DNA of 64,000 nt, taken from Cellulomonas sp. P24. GTDB taxonomy: Bacteria > Actinomycetota > Actinomycetes > Actinomycetales > Cellulomonadaceae. Each line of letters opens with the position of its first letter. Position 1 is the stretch's first letter. The notes beneath the pieces were generated by a model, which searched no databases, was not told where the DNA came from, and was given only the letters and a program-made list of their open reading frames with translations. Below are positions 55,755 to 64,000 of the stretch, in pieces. The position numbers and the translations under genes are program-made. The stretch is taken from contig NZ_JAJDFX010000002.1 in NCBI RefSeq assembly GCF_024704385.1, forward strand, positions 2,294,001 through 2,358,000. The letters are read 5' to 3'.

Positions 55755-56143
55755 ATGCCGGCGGTTGGATCTGGAAGACATCAGTCGGACGTACTGCCGC
55801 TGTGAATCTGGGGCGCCCACGATGAGCCCCGTAGGGAGGACGTCCTTCGGGAACGGGATAGGTCAGCGGGCGCGCGCGTCTCCTGACGTCCCGCAACACC
55901 CACCCGGTGAGCAGTCTCGCCGGGAGCTTTCCCCGGTACAGGTTCAGGCACGCGACCGCGAAGGAGCACGGCACGGTCGAAGGACTACCTGAGCATCCCG
56001 GATGGCCGCCCGCTCATCGGCATGACAGCGCATTCCCGAGGCGCCCGCACAACCGGTCTGGCCGCGATTCTCACACCTCGACGCAAAGGGAGGAACGGCC
56101 ACCCCCACCACCGGCTCGACGGGCGCTGCACCCGCCGTCCGGC
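55755..56143. other. intergenic region, 389 bp, no gene assigned
   Basis: It lies between the convergent methyltransferase and MFS genes. A minus-strand frame (55726-55974) is open but has no ribosome site, and its product resembles nothing I know. I see no RNA gene or clear terminator. Confidence 0.45.
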
Positions 56144-57409
56144 TCAGGCGGTTGCGGCGTCGCCGGTCGGCACAGCCTCGTCGACCGTGCCCCGCCGGTC
56201 CAGATCGTGGGTGCGGAGCTCGGCCGTCCCCGCGCGCAACGTCCGCAGCGAGACCAGCGTCGCCAGGACGGCGAACACCGCTGAGGCCACGACGACGAGG
56301 AATCCGCCGTGCGAGCCCCGCGCGTCGATCAAGTTGCCGGCGATCGACGACCCGACCGACACCCCGAGGCCGAGCGCGGTCCCGATCCAGGTCAGCCCCT
56401 CGGTCAGGCGTTCCGCGCCGACGAAGTACTGGACCAGGCCGTTGCCGTTGATGATGGTCGGCGCGATCGAGAAGCCGGTCACGAACATGACCGCGGCCAG
56501 CGCCGGGAGGCTTGCCACGAGGAAGAACAGCGAGACGCCGACGGCGAGGAGCACGATCCCCAGTGCGAACCGCTTCCACAGCGGCGACAACCAGTGCCGC
56601 AGGCCGTACCCGAGCCCCGAGATCATCGAGCCGAAGGCGAACACCGCGAGGATCATGCCGGCCGAGGACTTGCTGCCCTGCTCCTCCGCGAACGCGACCG
56701 TGGAGACATCCGTCGCACCGAAGATCGACCCCATCCCGACGAACACCAGGACGACCACGGCCATCCCCGGTGACCGCAGCACGCTGCCCGGCCGCGACCC
56801 GTGGGCGAGCGCACGCGTCGGCGGCTGCGTCCGGTGCTGCGCGAGGAACCAGTACCCCCCGCCGATCATCGCGACGATCGGCACCACGAGGCCCGCCACC
56901 GGACGCACGCCGGTCGCGAGGTACGTGGCGAGCACCGGTCCGATGATGAAGACGAGCTCGTCCAGCGCGGACTCGAGCGAGTAGGCGGTGTGCACGTCGC
57001 GCGCGTCGTCGAGCAGGTGCGACCAGCGCGCCCGCACGAGCGCACCGAAGGACCCGATCGTCGCGCCGGTGACGCCGGCGGCGACGTAGAGCGCGAGCGA
57101 CGGGGCGTGCACGAGGGCGCTGACCACGAGGCCGAGCAGCCCGAGGGCGGAGACCGCGATCGCGGGCCGCATCACCCGGGCCTGGCCGTGCCGGTCGACG
57201 AGTCGCGCGAGCTGCGGGGAGGCGACCGCCTGGGTGACGACGTAGAGAGCCGAGACGCGACCGGCCAAGCCGTATGAGCCGTACAGCGACGACACCATCA
57301 GCACGATGCCGATGCCCACCATGGAGATGGGGAGCCGGGCGATCACACCTGCGGACGAGAATGCCAGCGCGCCCGGCCGTGACAGGACCTCACGGTAGGG
57401 CGTGAACAC
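56144..57409 (-). CDS. MFS transporter
   Basis: A 421-aa 12-helix facilitator: SRPGALAFSSAGVIARLPISM at the start, LARLVDRHGQARVM after helix 2, and a C-terminal soluble tail. Similar actinobacterial proteins are annotated as MFS of unknown substrate. GTG 57409 is 6 nt after GAGACT (57421-57416, minus strand), a leaderless pattern, so it has its own promoter despite lying 55 bp downstream of pgm on the same strand. Confidence 0.82.
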   Translation of the reverse strand: MFTPYREVLSRPGALAFSSAGVIARLPISMVGIGIVLMVSSLYGSYGLAGRVSALYVVTQAVASPQLARLVDRHGQARVMRPAIAVSALGLLGLVVSALVHAPSLALYVAAGVTGATIGSFGALVRARWSHLLDDARDVHTAYSLESALDELVFIIGPVLATYLATGVRPVAGLVVPIVAMIGGGYWFLAQHRTQPPTRALAHGSRPGSVLRSPGMAVVVLVFVGMGSIFGATDVSTVAFAEEQGSKSSAGMILAVFAFGSMISGLGYGLRHWLSPLWKRFALGIVLLAVGVSLFFLVASLPALAAVMFVTGFSIAPTIINGNGLVQYFVGAERLTEGLTWIGTALGLGVSVGSSIAGNLIDARGSHGGFLVVVASAVFAVLATLVSLRTLRAGTAELRTHDLDRRGTVDEAVPTGDAATA

Positions 57410-57464
57410 CCGCCCAGTCTCTCACCCGGTTGGACGCCGATCTCACCCGGTGGTCACGCGTCGG

Positions 57465-59162
57465 TCACCCCAGCGCGTCGGACACGACCTGCTTCGCGGC
57501 CTCCTGGACCTGGGTCAGGTGGTCGGGCCCGAGGAACGACTCGGCGTAGATCTTGTAGACGTTCTCGGTGCCGGAGGGGCGGGCCGCGAACCACGCGTTC
57601 TCGGTGGTGACCTTGAGGCCGCCGATCGACGCGCCGTTGCCGGGCGCCGTCGTCAGCTTCGCGGTGATCGCCTCGCCCGCGAGGGACGTCGCGGTGACCT
57701 GCTCGGGCGACAGCCGTCCGAGGGTGGCCTTCTGCTCGAGCGTCGCCGGGGCGTCGACCCGGGCGTACCAGGACTCCCCGAACTCCGAGACGAGCTGCGC
57801 GTGCCGCTGGGACGGCGACGTCCCGGTGGTGGCGAGGATCTCCGAGGCGAGCAGCGCGAGGATGAGCCCGTCCTTGTCGGTGGTCCACACGCGTCCGTCG
57901 GTCCGCAGGAACGACGCGCCCGCCGACTCCTCGCCGCCGAAGCCGACGGACCCGTCGAGGAGCCCCGGCACGAACCACTTGAAACCGACCGGCACCTCGA
58001 GGAGCCGACGGCCGATCCGCGCGGCGACCCGGTCGATCAGCGACGACGACACCAGCGTCTTGCCGATCGCCGCACCGGCGGGCCAGCCCGGACGTGCGCC
58101 CGAGTACAGGTAGTCGATCGCCACCGCCAGGTAGTGGTTCGGGTTCATCAGCCCGGCGTCCGGGGTGACGACGCCGTGGCGGTCGGAGTCCGCGTCGTTG
58201 CCGGTCGCGATGTCGTACGGGGCCGCGGTCCCGTCGGCGCCCGGCCGCATGGCGTGCACGAGCGATGCCATGGCCGACGGCGACGAGCAGTCCATCCGGA
58301 TCTTGCCGTCCCAGTCGAGCGTCATGAACGCCCAGCGCGGGTCGACGGTCGGGTTGACGACGGTGAGGTCGAGGCCGTGGCGCTCGGCGATCGCCGCCCA
58401 GTACTCGACCGACGCGCCACCGAGCGGGTCGGCGCCGATGCGGACTCCCGCGGACCGGATCGCGTCGAGGTCGACGACGGACGGGAGGTCGTCGACGTAG
58501 GCGGTGAGGAAGTCGTGCTTGAGCGTGGTGTCGGCGGCGAGGGCCGTCGCGAGCGGCACCCGCCGGACCTGCCCGACGCCGGTCCGCAGGATCTCGTTCG
58601 CCCGGTCGGCGATCCACCCGGTGGCCTCGGAGCCCGCGGGCCCGCCGTGCGGGGGGTTGTACTTGAAGCCGCCGTCGCGCGGCGGGTTGTGCGAGGGGGT
58701 GACGACGATCCCGTCGGCCAGGCCCGAGCCCGATCCGTCGGCGCCGGTCCGGACGCCCGCAGCCGTCGTGGCGCCGTTGTGCAGCAGGATCGCGTGCGAG
58801 ACGGCCGGGGTCGGTGTGAACGAGTCGCGTGCGTCGACGTGGACCTCGACGCCGGCCGCGGCGAGGACCTCGAGGGCCGTCTGCCAGGCGGGCAGCGAGA
58901 GCGCGTGCGTGTCGCGCCCGATGAAGAGCGGGCCGTCGGTGCCCTGGCTGCGCCGGTACTCGACGATCGCCGCCGTGATCGCGACGATGTGCGCCTCGTT
59001 GAACGCGGAGTCGAGGCTCGAACCGCGGTGCCCGGAGGTGCCGAACACCACCCGCTGGGACGGGTCGTCGAGATCCGGCGAGAGGTCGTAGTAGGCGCCG
59101 ATCACGGCGTCGACGTCGATCAGGTCGGAAGGCTGGGCGGGGGTACCGGCGCGCGGGTCCAT
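57465..59162 (-). CDS. pgm: phosphoglucomutase (alpha-D-glucose phosphate-specific)
   Basis: Interconverts glucose-1-phosphate and glucose-6-phosphate (565 aa). Motifs: [13 protein letters not shown] (41-49), the phosphoserine loop [11 protein letters not shown] (Ser157), the metal loop [10 protein letters not shown], the sugar loop [12 protein letters not shown], and the phosphate-binding [18 protein letters not shown] Gly/Thr/Ser-rich insert of about 15 residues sits just before the phosphoserine loop (about 131-149), longer than in E. coli Pgm. ATG 59162 follows GGAAGGA at 7 nt. Confidence 0.96.
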   Translation of the reverse strand: MDPRAGTPAQPSDLIDVDAVIGAYYDLSPDLDDPSQRVVFGTSGHRGSSLDSAFNEAHIVAITAAIVEYRRSQGTDGPLFIGRDTHALSLPAWQTALEVLAAAGVEVHVDARDSFTPTPAVSHAILLHNGATTAAGVRTGADGSGSGLADGIVVTPSHNPPRDGGFKYNPPHGGPAGSEATGWIADRANEILRTGVGQVRRVPLATALAADTTLKHDFLTAYVDDLPSVVDLDAIRSAGVRIGADPLGGASVEYWAAIAERHGLDLTVVNPTVDPRWAFMTLDWDGKIRMDCSSPSAMASLVHAMRPGADGTAAPYDIATGNDADSDRHGVVTPDAGLMNPNHYLAVAIDYLYSGARPGWPAGAAIGKTLVSSSLIDRVAARIGRRLLEVPVGFKWFVPGLLDGSVGFGGEESAGASFLRTDGRVWTTDKDGLILALLASEILATTGTSPSQRHAQLVSEFGESWYARVDAPATLEQKATLGRLSPEQVTATSLAGEAITAKLTTAPGNGASIGGLKVTTENAWFAARPSGTENVYKIYAESFLGPDHLTQVQEAAKQVVSDALG

Positions 59163-59337
59163 GGCGCGATCCTTCCATTGCGGCCGGTGCCACGCACAGT
59201 CCCGTCCCGACGGTCGTGGGCCGACCGGTTCCGACGGTCGTGCGCGGACCTGTCCGGGACCGCCCGGGTGTCCACCAGGTGAGCGCTGACGACCGGGCGC
59301 TGGACGCCCGTGCCGAGTCCCGTCATAGGGTTGCCTC

Positions 59338-59658
59338 ATGTTCTCGTCCCCGGTGCGCACCGTCCTGGTGAGCGACCTCGACCCGGCGGCGCCGATCGCA
59401 CCCGGCACGACGCTTCTCGACGTCCGTGAGCAGGACGAGTGGGACGCCGGGCACGCGCCCGGTGCGCTGCACATCCCGCTCGGTGAGCTGCCCCGGCGCA
59501 TCGCCGAGATCCCCGTCGACGGGCGCATCGTGGTCGTGTGCCGGTCGGGGAGCCGGTCCGCCCGCGCGACGGCCTGGCTCGAGCAGGGTGGCTACGAGGC
59601 CGCGAACCTCGACGGCGGCATGCTTGCCTGGGCGGGCGCCGGGCTCCCGGTCGTCTGA
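59338..59658 (+). CDS. rhodanese-like domain protein
   Basis: A 106-aa single rhodanese domain. The active-site loop CRSGSRS (Cys68) follows VVVV as expected, with [23 protein letters not shown] as the family's first block. It probably handles persulfide sulfur or reactive thiols. ATG 59338 is 6 nt after TAGGGT (59326-59331), a leaderless arrangement. Divergent from pgm. Confidence 0.9.
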   Translation: MFSSPVRTVLVSDLDPAAPIAPGTTLLDVREQDEWDAGHAPGALHIPLGELPRRIAEIPVDGRIVVVCRSGSRSARATAWLEQGGYEAANLDGGMLAWAGAGLPVV

Positions 59659-59731
59659 GCGTGTCGGTCGCCCGCTCGGCGGCGGGGTGCGGTCCGACGC
59701 GAGCCGGCAACTACCGGTAGCCTCGCTGCCC

Positions 59732-60553
59732 ATGGCCACCATCTCCGAGTTCGTGCTGCGCCCGTTCGAGGGGCTCCCCAGCGAGCCCGACTGGGTCGCG
59801 ATGCGCGAGGTCGTCCCCGCCGCGACCGCACCCGCCCGCACGACTGCCGAGTACGGCGCGCGCGACGTCCTGATCACGACGGTCCTGCCGATGGGCTGGC
59901 CGGCGCTGCACCGGTCCGACGGCGTCGTGCTGCTCGCCCTGCAGACGAACGCCGGCACGGGAGACCTCAGCCGCGACCTCGCGGCCGTGCTCCTCGAGGC
60001 GATCGAGCTCGAGCCCGGCACCGCCGTCGAGACGACCACGGCGCCGGGGCCCGGACCGCGGCTGCAGGACGTCCTCGACCTCACCGTCCCGTTCGAGGTC
60101 ACCGTGCACGAGGGCTTCGAGTACTGGCTCGCTCCGGACACCGAGATCACCGACGACGTCCGGCAGTCCCTCGAGGAGGCCGACGCGACGATCGTCCCGA
60201 CCCGCAAGCTCGGCGGCGTCCCGTCGGCGTACTGGTGCCGGATGGGTGGGCGCGAGTTCCTGCGCTGGGCGCGCGCCGAGGACGAGCAGGTCGTCCTGGA
60301 CGGCCTGGCTCGGCTGCACGCGCGCCGGGAGTCGGCGATCGGCACGGCCCGGTTCGTCGGGTACTTCCGCTCGAACGGCCTCGTGGTCCCGGTGTGGGAG
60401 CTCCCGCGCGGCGTCGAGGCCGACGACGTCGAGCCCGACGTCCAGGCGTTCTCCGCGGGCTTCGAGGCGGCCCTGGCCGACACGTCACCGCTCGACGCGA
60501 ACCAGCGCCGCGCGCGGGCCGGGCTGGTGGCCCGGCAGGTCACGCTGCGCTGA
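59732..60553 (+). CDS. DUF5926 family protein
   Basis: A 273-aa actinobacterial protein of unknown function matching my recollection of DUF5926: RPFEGLPSEPDWVAMREVVPAATAP, then LITTVLPMGWPALHRSDG, GDLSRDLAAVLLEA and VWELPRGVEADDVEPDV. No catalytic motif is evident, and it is soluble. ATG 59732 is 8 nt after TAGCCT (59718-59723). It precedes the glycosyltransferase gene by 84 bp. Confidence 0.82.
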   Translation: MATISEFVLRPFEGLPSEPDWVAMREVVPAATAPARTTAEYGARDVLITTVLPMGWPALHRSDGVVLLALQTNAGTGDLSRDLAAVLLEAIELEPGTAVETTTAPGPGPRLQDVLDLTVPFEVTVHEGFEYWLAPDTEITDDVRQSLEEADATIVPTRKLGGVPSAYWCRMGGREFLRWARAEDEQVVLDGLARLHARRESAIGTARFVGYFRSNGLVVPVWELPRGVEADDVEPDVQAFSAGFEAALADTSPLDANQRRARAGLVARQVTLR

Positions 60554-60637
60554 CCGGTCGCGTCGTTGCCGGACCGTGACAGGGCCGGTGCGTTCCTCGG
60601 TGGGTTGCCGCGGTGTGCACTCGCTAGGGTTGAGGAC

Positions 60638-61531
60638 GTGACCTCCGCCGGCGCCGACCCCACCGTCGACAACCCGGGCAGCACCGACCGCCCGGTGCCG
60701 TCCGCACGCCCGAAGCCCCTGGTCAGCAGGACCGTCCACCGGCAGCGCGTCGCCGTGATCATCCCGGCCAAGGACGAGTCCCGGCGCATCGCCGCGACGG
60801 TCCGCGCCGCCCGCGCGATCCCGCACGTCGACCTGGTCCTCGTGGTCGACGACGGCAGCGAGGACAACACGCAGCACGTCGCGCGGGACGCGGGCGCGGT
60901 CGTCGTCCGGCACTCCCACAACCGGGGGAAGGCCGCGGCGATGGAGACCGGAGCCGCGGTCGTCGCGATGCGGGACGCGCCCGACCGGCCCGCGCGTCTG
61001 CTCCTGTTCCTCGACGGCGACCTCGGGGAGACGGCGGTCAACGCTGCGCCCCTGATCGGTCCGGTCCTCGATCGCGAGGCGGACTTCACGATCGCCCTGC
61101 TCCCCCCGCAGCCGGGTGCCGGTGGGCGCGGGATCGTGGTCGGCGCGGCGCGTCGGGCGATCCAGTCGATGACGGGGTGGACGCCGACCCAGCCGCTGTC
61201 CGGGACGCGGTGCCTGACGCGGTCCGCGTTCGAGGCGGCGACGCCGCTCGCGCACGGCTGGGGGGTCGAGACCGGGATGACGATCGACCTGCTGCGGCAG
61301 GGGTTCGTGGTGCGGGAGATCCCGTGCGACCTGCGGCACCGGCCGTCGGGCTCGGACCTGCGCGGCCAGCTCCACCGGGGCGGTCAGTACCGCGACGTCG
61401 TGCTCGCGATCAGCGCCCGGCGCGTGCGCAGCGCTGTGGGGCTTACGCGCGGCTCGCGGTCGCACGGTTCGCGCTCGGATGGCAGGCGGCTGGGCGGTGG
61501 CCGGCCGGACGGTTCCGCGACGAGGCGTTGA
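60638..61531 (+). CDS. glycosyltransferase family 2
   Basis: A 297-aa GT-A glycosyltransferase: RVAVIIPAKDESRRIAATV, VVDDGSEDNT and the metal-binding FLDGDLGE (DGD in place of DxD). The C-terminal third carries LSGTRCLTRSAFEAA and a basic tail. It resembles polyprenyl-phosphate or glucosyl-3-phosphoglycerate-type transferases, but the acceptor is not evident. GTG 60638 is 7 nt after TAGGGT (60625-60630), leaderless. Convergent with the large membrane protein. Confidence 0.85.
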   Translation: MTSAGADPTVDNPGSTDRPVPSARPKPLVSRTVHRQRVAVIIPAKDESRRIAATVRAARAIPHVDLVLVVDDGSEDNTQHVARDAGAVVVRHSHNRGKAAAMETGAAVVAMRDAPDRPARLLLFLDGDLGETAVNAAPLIGPVLDREADFTIALLPPQPGAGGRGIVVGAARRAIQSMTGWTPTQPLSGTRCLTRSAFEAATPLAHGWGVETGMTIDLLRQGFVVREIPCDLRHRPSGSDLRGQLHRGGQYRDVVLAISARRVRSAVGLTRGSRSHGSRSDGRRLGGGRPDGSATRR

Positions 61532-61614
61532 CCGGCCGCTGACCTGGTGGCCTGGTGACCAGATGGCCCGATGACCTGCTGACCTGCTGGTTCGGGGTCC
61601 GCTGACCCGGGCCG

Positions 61615-63987
61615 TCACGCCGACGGCTGCGGGTCCCGTTCGGCCGCAGGGATCGCGCGGAGGTGCAGCACCCCGTTCGCCGTCGTGGCGATCAGCAGCG
61701 GGAACGCCACGCCGAGGCCGACGGCCGGGATGACGATCCCGGAGTCGTTCACGAGGAACGCGATCCCGAGCACGACGCCGAGGGTGATGACCGCAGGTCC
61801 GGCCATCGGCGCATCGGCGCGGAGCAGCCGCAGCGATGCCCCTCCCGAGAGCCAGGCGTACGCGCCTCCGTCCGATGTCTGCGCGGCCCGACGGACCGTG
61901 CGGATGAGGGCCACCAGGGCGAGGACGAGGGCGACGGTCGCCGTGAGGGACAGGGCACTCCCGGCGAGGGTGTGGAGGTTCTGAGTGGCCTTGCGCTGGA
62001 CGACCGGCCAGGCGCCACCGTCGATCAGGGTCTGCACGAACCGGCCGAGGTGCGTGCGCGAGTCGGCGGGCCGCAACCAGTCCAGGACCGCGAAGAACGC
62101 GACCGCGCCGGCGCCTCCGCCGAGCACCACCAGCACCCGTCGCCAGGTGAGCCGGACGCCGGCGGCGAGCAGGGCGAGCACGGCGAAGCCGGGGACGAGC
62201 CCCGGGGGTCCTCCGAGGTCGCTGCCGAGACCGGGGAGGCCGTCGAGCACCGTCGCACCGAGCCCGACGGCGGCGACGAACGCGACCGCGAGGCGCCGAC
62301 GGCCCCGGCGGACGAGGGCGTTCGCCCCTGCTGCCGCGACGATCACGACGGCCGCCGCGAACAGGGCGAACGCCGTGTTGCTGAAGCCGTAGAAGCGGGC
62401 ACCGAGCAGAGGCTGGACACCCATCGGCGCCGAGAGCTGCAGAGTCGCGCCGGTCGCGACGTCGTCACCGAGGACCAGCGCGGTCGCAGCGGCGACGACG
62501 CCCGCCGGGCCGAAGCCCCAGCGCCGCCACGGCGGGATCAGCGCGAGCCCGGCGATCACCGCGACCCAGCCGGCAGTGAGCCCCAGCAGCACGACGGCCG
62601 GGGACGTGGCACGCCACCAGGGGCTCGCGTTCGCCAGGAACGACGCCGCCGGGACCGCGGCGACGGTCGCGCCGGCGACCCGCACCGCGACGAGCACCCG
62701 CCCGGGGACGTGGGCGCGCGGCGACGGACCGGACGTGACATCTGCGGTCGCGCGACGCCGCCACCGAAGACGCCCGTCCAGGCCGATCACGACCGCGAGG
62801 CCGAGCACGAGGTTGAGCAGCACGAACCCGACGTAGAACGGCTCGGAGGTCCGGCTGGTCGCCTGGGCGTGACGGTCCTGGTCGACCAGCGCCTCGATGC
62901 GTGCCTCGGCGCGGGTCGGTCCGCGACCGGCTGTCACCGGGGAGCCGACCAGCACCCCGGCCGGTGCCGCGTCCTGGGCTCCGACGCCGGAGAGGAGGGT
63001 CGGCGTGAGGTCCGTCGTCTGGAGCAGACCGGGCTGGCGGGTCGACGTCGAGGCGAGCCACCCGCCGCCGAACGCCGCCCCGCCGGGCACGACGCCCGGT
63101 CCGGTGGCCACCGCGAGCTGGAGGTGCGGCTGCCGGCCCGAGTCGGCGATCGACGCCAGGACGACCGTGGTCCCGTCGGGCACGCCGGCGAGCACGGCAT
63201 GCACGCGGGTGTCGAGGGCGGCCACCTGGGCGGGGCGCGCCGCGACGGGAGCGGTGCCCGCGGACTCCGGGCCGGGGTCGCGCACGGTCCCGAGGTCGAC
63301 GACGAGCAGCTCGGCGATCCCGAGGTCGGTGCGGACGAGGTCCGAGAGGTCGGTCGCGTCGGCCGGGACGGCGTCGATCGGTGACGTCACGCGCCCGGAC
63401 GACCGGGCGAGGGCGATCGCCGCGCCGGGGCCGATGCCTGCGGCGTGGACTCCCGCGGTCGCGAGGCTGTCCCCGAGGAGGCCGAGCCGCGCGTCGTAGC
63501 CCGAGTCCGCCGCTGCGGTCAGGTAGTCGCCCCACCCGGGCACGGTGGCGTCGGTGCCGGGGACCTGCAGGGTCCGGCAGGTGCCGTCGCCGGACAGGTC
63601 GGCGGCAGGCAGGTCGGCGGCGGGCAGGTCGGCGGCGCGCGTGCCGGCCGAGACGGCGAGCCAGCCGTCCGCCGGGCAAGCCGTGGCGTGGACGCTCCGC
63701 ACCACCACCGAGCCGACCGAACCGTCCCGGGTCAGGGACCACAGGGTCGGTGTGGCGCGGGCGTCGAGATCGTCGAACCGGAGCCCCGTCACGCCGATGA
63801 GCACGACCTTGTGCCCGTCGGCGGCTGCCGTGCGGACGCTCGACGGAGCGTGGGTGGTCGTCGTGCCGCTCGGGGACGCGGCTGCGGGTCCGGCCACGGC
63901 GATCCCGACGCCGGCGAGCAGGACCAGTGCGACGGTGCGGGTCACCCGCCGCAGGCGTCCGCGCCGATTCATGCGTGGCCGGTTCAT
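61615..63987 (-). CDS. large exported-domain membrane protein
   Basis: A 790-aa protein. It begins with a signal-anchor, then an extracytoplasmic alkaline-phosphatase-like fold (about 55-360) recalled by VVLIGVTGLRFDDL, LLVVDLGTVRDPG and the TDLTPTLL block. The C-terminal half has about 10-12 transmembrane helices (from about 385). Metal-ligand residues of true phosphatases are not clear. It contains a 15-bp tandem repeat giving DLPAADLPAADL (near 63600-63640). ATG 63987 and 63972 are alternatives; the frame may continue past the window end. Often found near GT2 and DUF5926 genes. Confidence 0.7.
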   Translation of the reverse strand: MNRPRMNRRGRLRRVTRTVALVLLAGVGIAVAGPAAASPSGTTTTHAPSSVRTAAADGHKVVLIGVTGLRFDDLDARATPTLWSLTRDGSVGSVVVRSVHATACPADGWLAVSAGTRAADLPAADLPAADLSGDGTCRTLQVPGTDATVPGWGDYLTAAADSGYDARLGLLGDSLATAGVHAAGIGPGAAIALARSSGRVTSPIDAVPADATDLSDLVRTDLGIAELLVVDLGTVRDPGPESAGTAPVAARPAQVAALDTRVHAVLAGVPDGTTVVLASIADSGRQPHLQLAVATGPGVVPGGAAFGGGWLASTSTRQPGLLQTTDLTPTLLSGVGAQDAAPAGVLVGSPVTAGRGPTRAEARIEALVDQDRHAQATSRTSEPFYVGFVLLNLVLGLAVVIGLDGRLRWRRRATADVTSGPSPRAHVPGRVLVAVRVAGATVAAVPAASFLANASPWWRATSPAVVLLGLTAGWVAVIAGLALIPPWRRWGFGPAGVVAAATALVLGDDVATGATLQLSAPMGVQPLLGARFYGFSNTAFALFAAAVVIVAAAGANALVRRGRRRLAVAFVAAVGLGATVLDGLPGLGSDLGGPPGLVPGFAVLALLAAGVRLTWRRVLVVLGGGAGAVAFFAVLDWLRPADSRTHLGRFVQTLIDGGAWPVVQRKATQNLHTLAGSALSLTATVALVLALVALIRTVRRAAQTSDGGAYAWLSGGASLRLLRADAPMAGPAVITLGVVLGIAFLVNDSGIVIPAVGLGVAFPLLIATTANGVLHLRAIPAAERDPQPSA

Positions 63988-64000
63988 GCGTGGCCCGTCC

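Noticed and set aside
55726-55974. 82-aa minus-strand frame between methyltransferase and MFS genes
   Set aside because: No ribosome site or family resemblance; it overlaps the 3' end of the methyltransferase gene.

Overview
The window is a 64-kb piece of a very GC-rich chromosome. It has long antisense shadow frames, GTG starts, many apparently leaderless genes, SAM-I and tandem glycine riboswitches, a SoxR-type operator, DUF5926, and a rubrerythrin-VIT1 fusion. Together these point to an actinobacterium, most likely Micrococcales close to Cellulomonas/Actinotalea. That placement is inference from gene content; no rRNA is present. I found no tRNA, rRNA, CRISPR array, IS element or prophage module. 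Most of the window is ordinary chromosomal core.

Layout. 0.1-1.8 kb: a malate/lactate dehydrogenase-like gene overlapping an ACT-domain gene. 1.8-6.9 kb: glycine cleavage operon gcvP-gcvT-gcvH behind a tandem glycine riboswitch. 6.9-7.9 kb: a 75-aa LuxR-type DNA-binding protein with a structured leader, then a Nudix hydrolase. 8.0-9.4 kb: ECF sigma factor and its membrane-anchored partner. 9.8-10.3 kb: hsp20 under a CIRCE operator. 10.4-14.0 kb: metF-metE behind a strong promoter and SAM-I riboswitch. 14.2-20.4 kb: tag, two small unknown genes and the RNA helicase gene hrpA, which reads as broken by two homopolymer indels. 20.7-24.3 kb: methyltransferase, lipoprotein and amtB-glnB. 24.5-31.6 kb: coiled-coil protein, universal stress protein, YbaK, STAS protein and sbcD-sbcC. 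31.7-36.3 kb: SoxR with a divergent exporter, membrane proteins and a glycerol channel. 36.5-42.0 kb: a giant SF1 helicase-nuclease (DUF4011 type) with one homopolymer frameshift. 42.0-49.7 kb: diguanylate cyclase, FKBP lipoprotein, HxlR/NmrA pair, VIT1 fusion, esterase and exporter. 49.8-52.7 kb: gluconate module gntP-gntK-gntR with twin operators. 52.8-56.1 kb: a small accessory stretch with an AbiV-type abortive infection gene and short direct repeats. 56.1-64 kb: MFS, phosphoglucomutase, rhodanese, DUF5926, glycosyltransferase and a large membrane protein.

The most unusual feature is a family of five ~56-63-bp near-perfect palindromes. Their arms vary between copies with fully compensatory changes. 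Three lie at gene ends. Two lie inside hrpA, in frame and free of stops, so they would be translated as about 20-residue inserts in linker segments. The regulatory DNA is also rich: two riboswitches, CIRCE, a SoxR box, paired GntR operators, and at least fourteen genes whose start codon lies 6-8 bases after a -10 hexamer.
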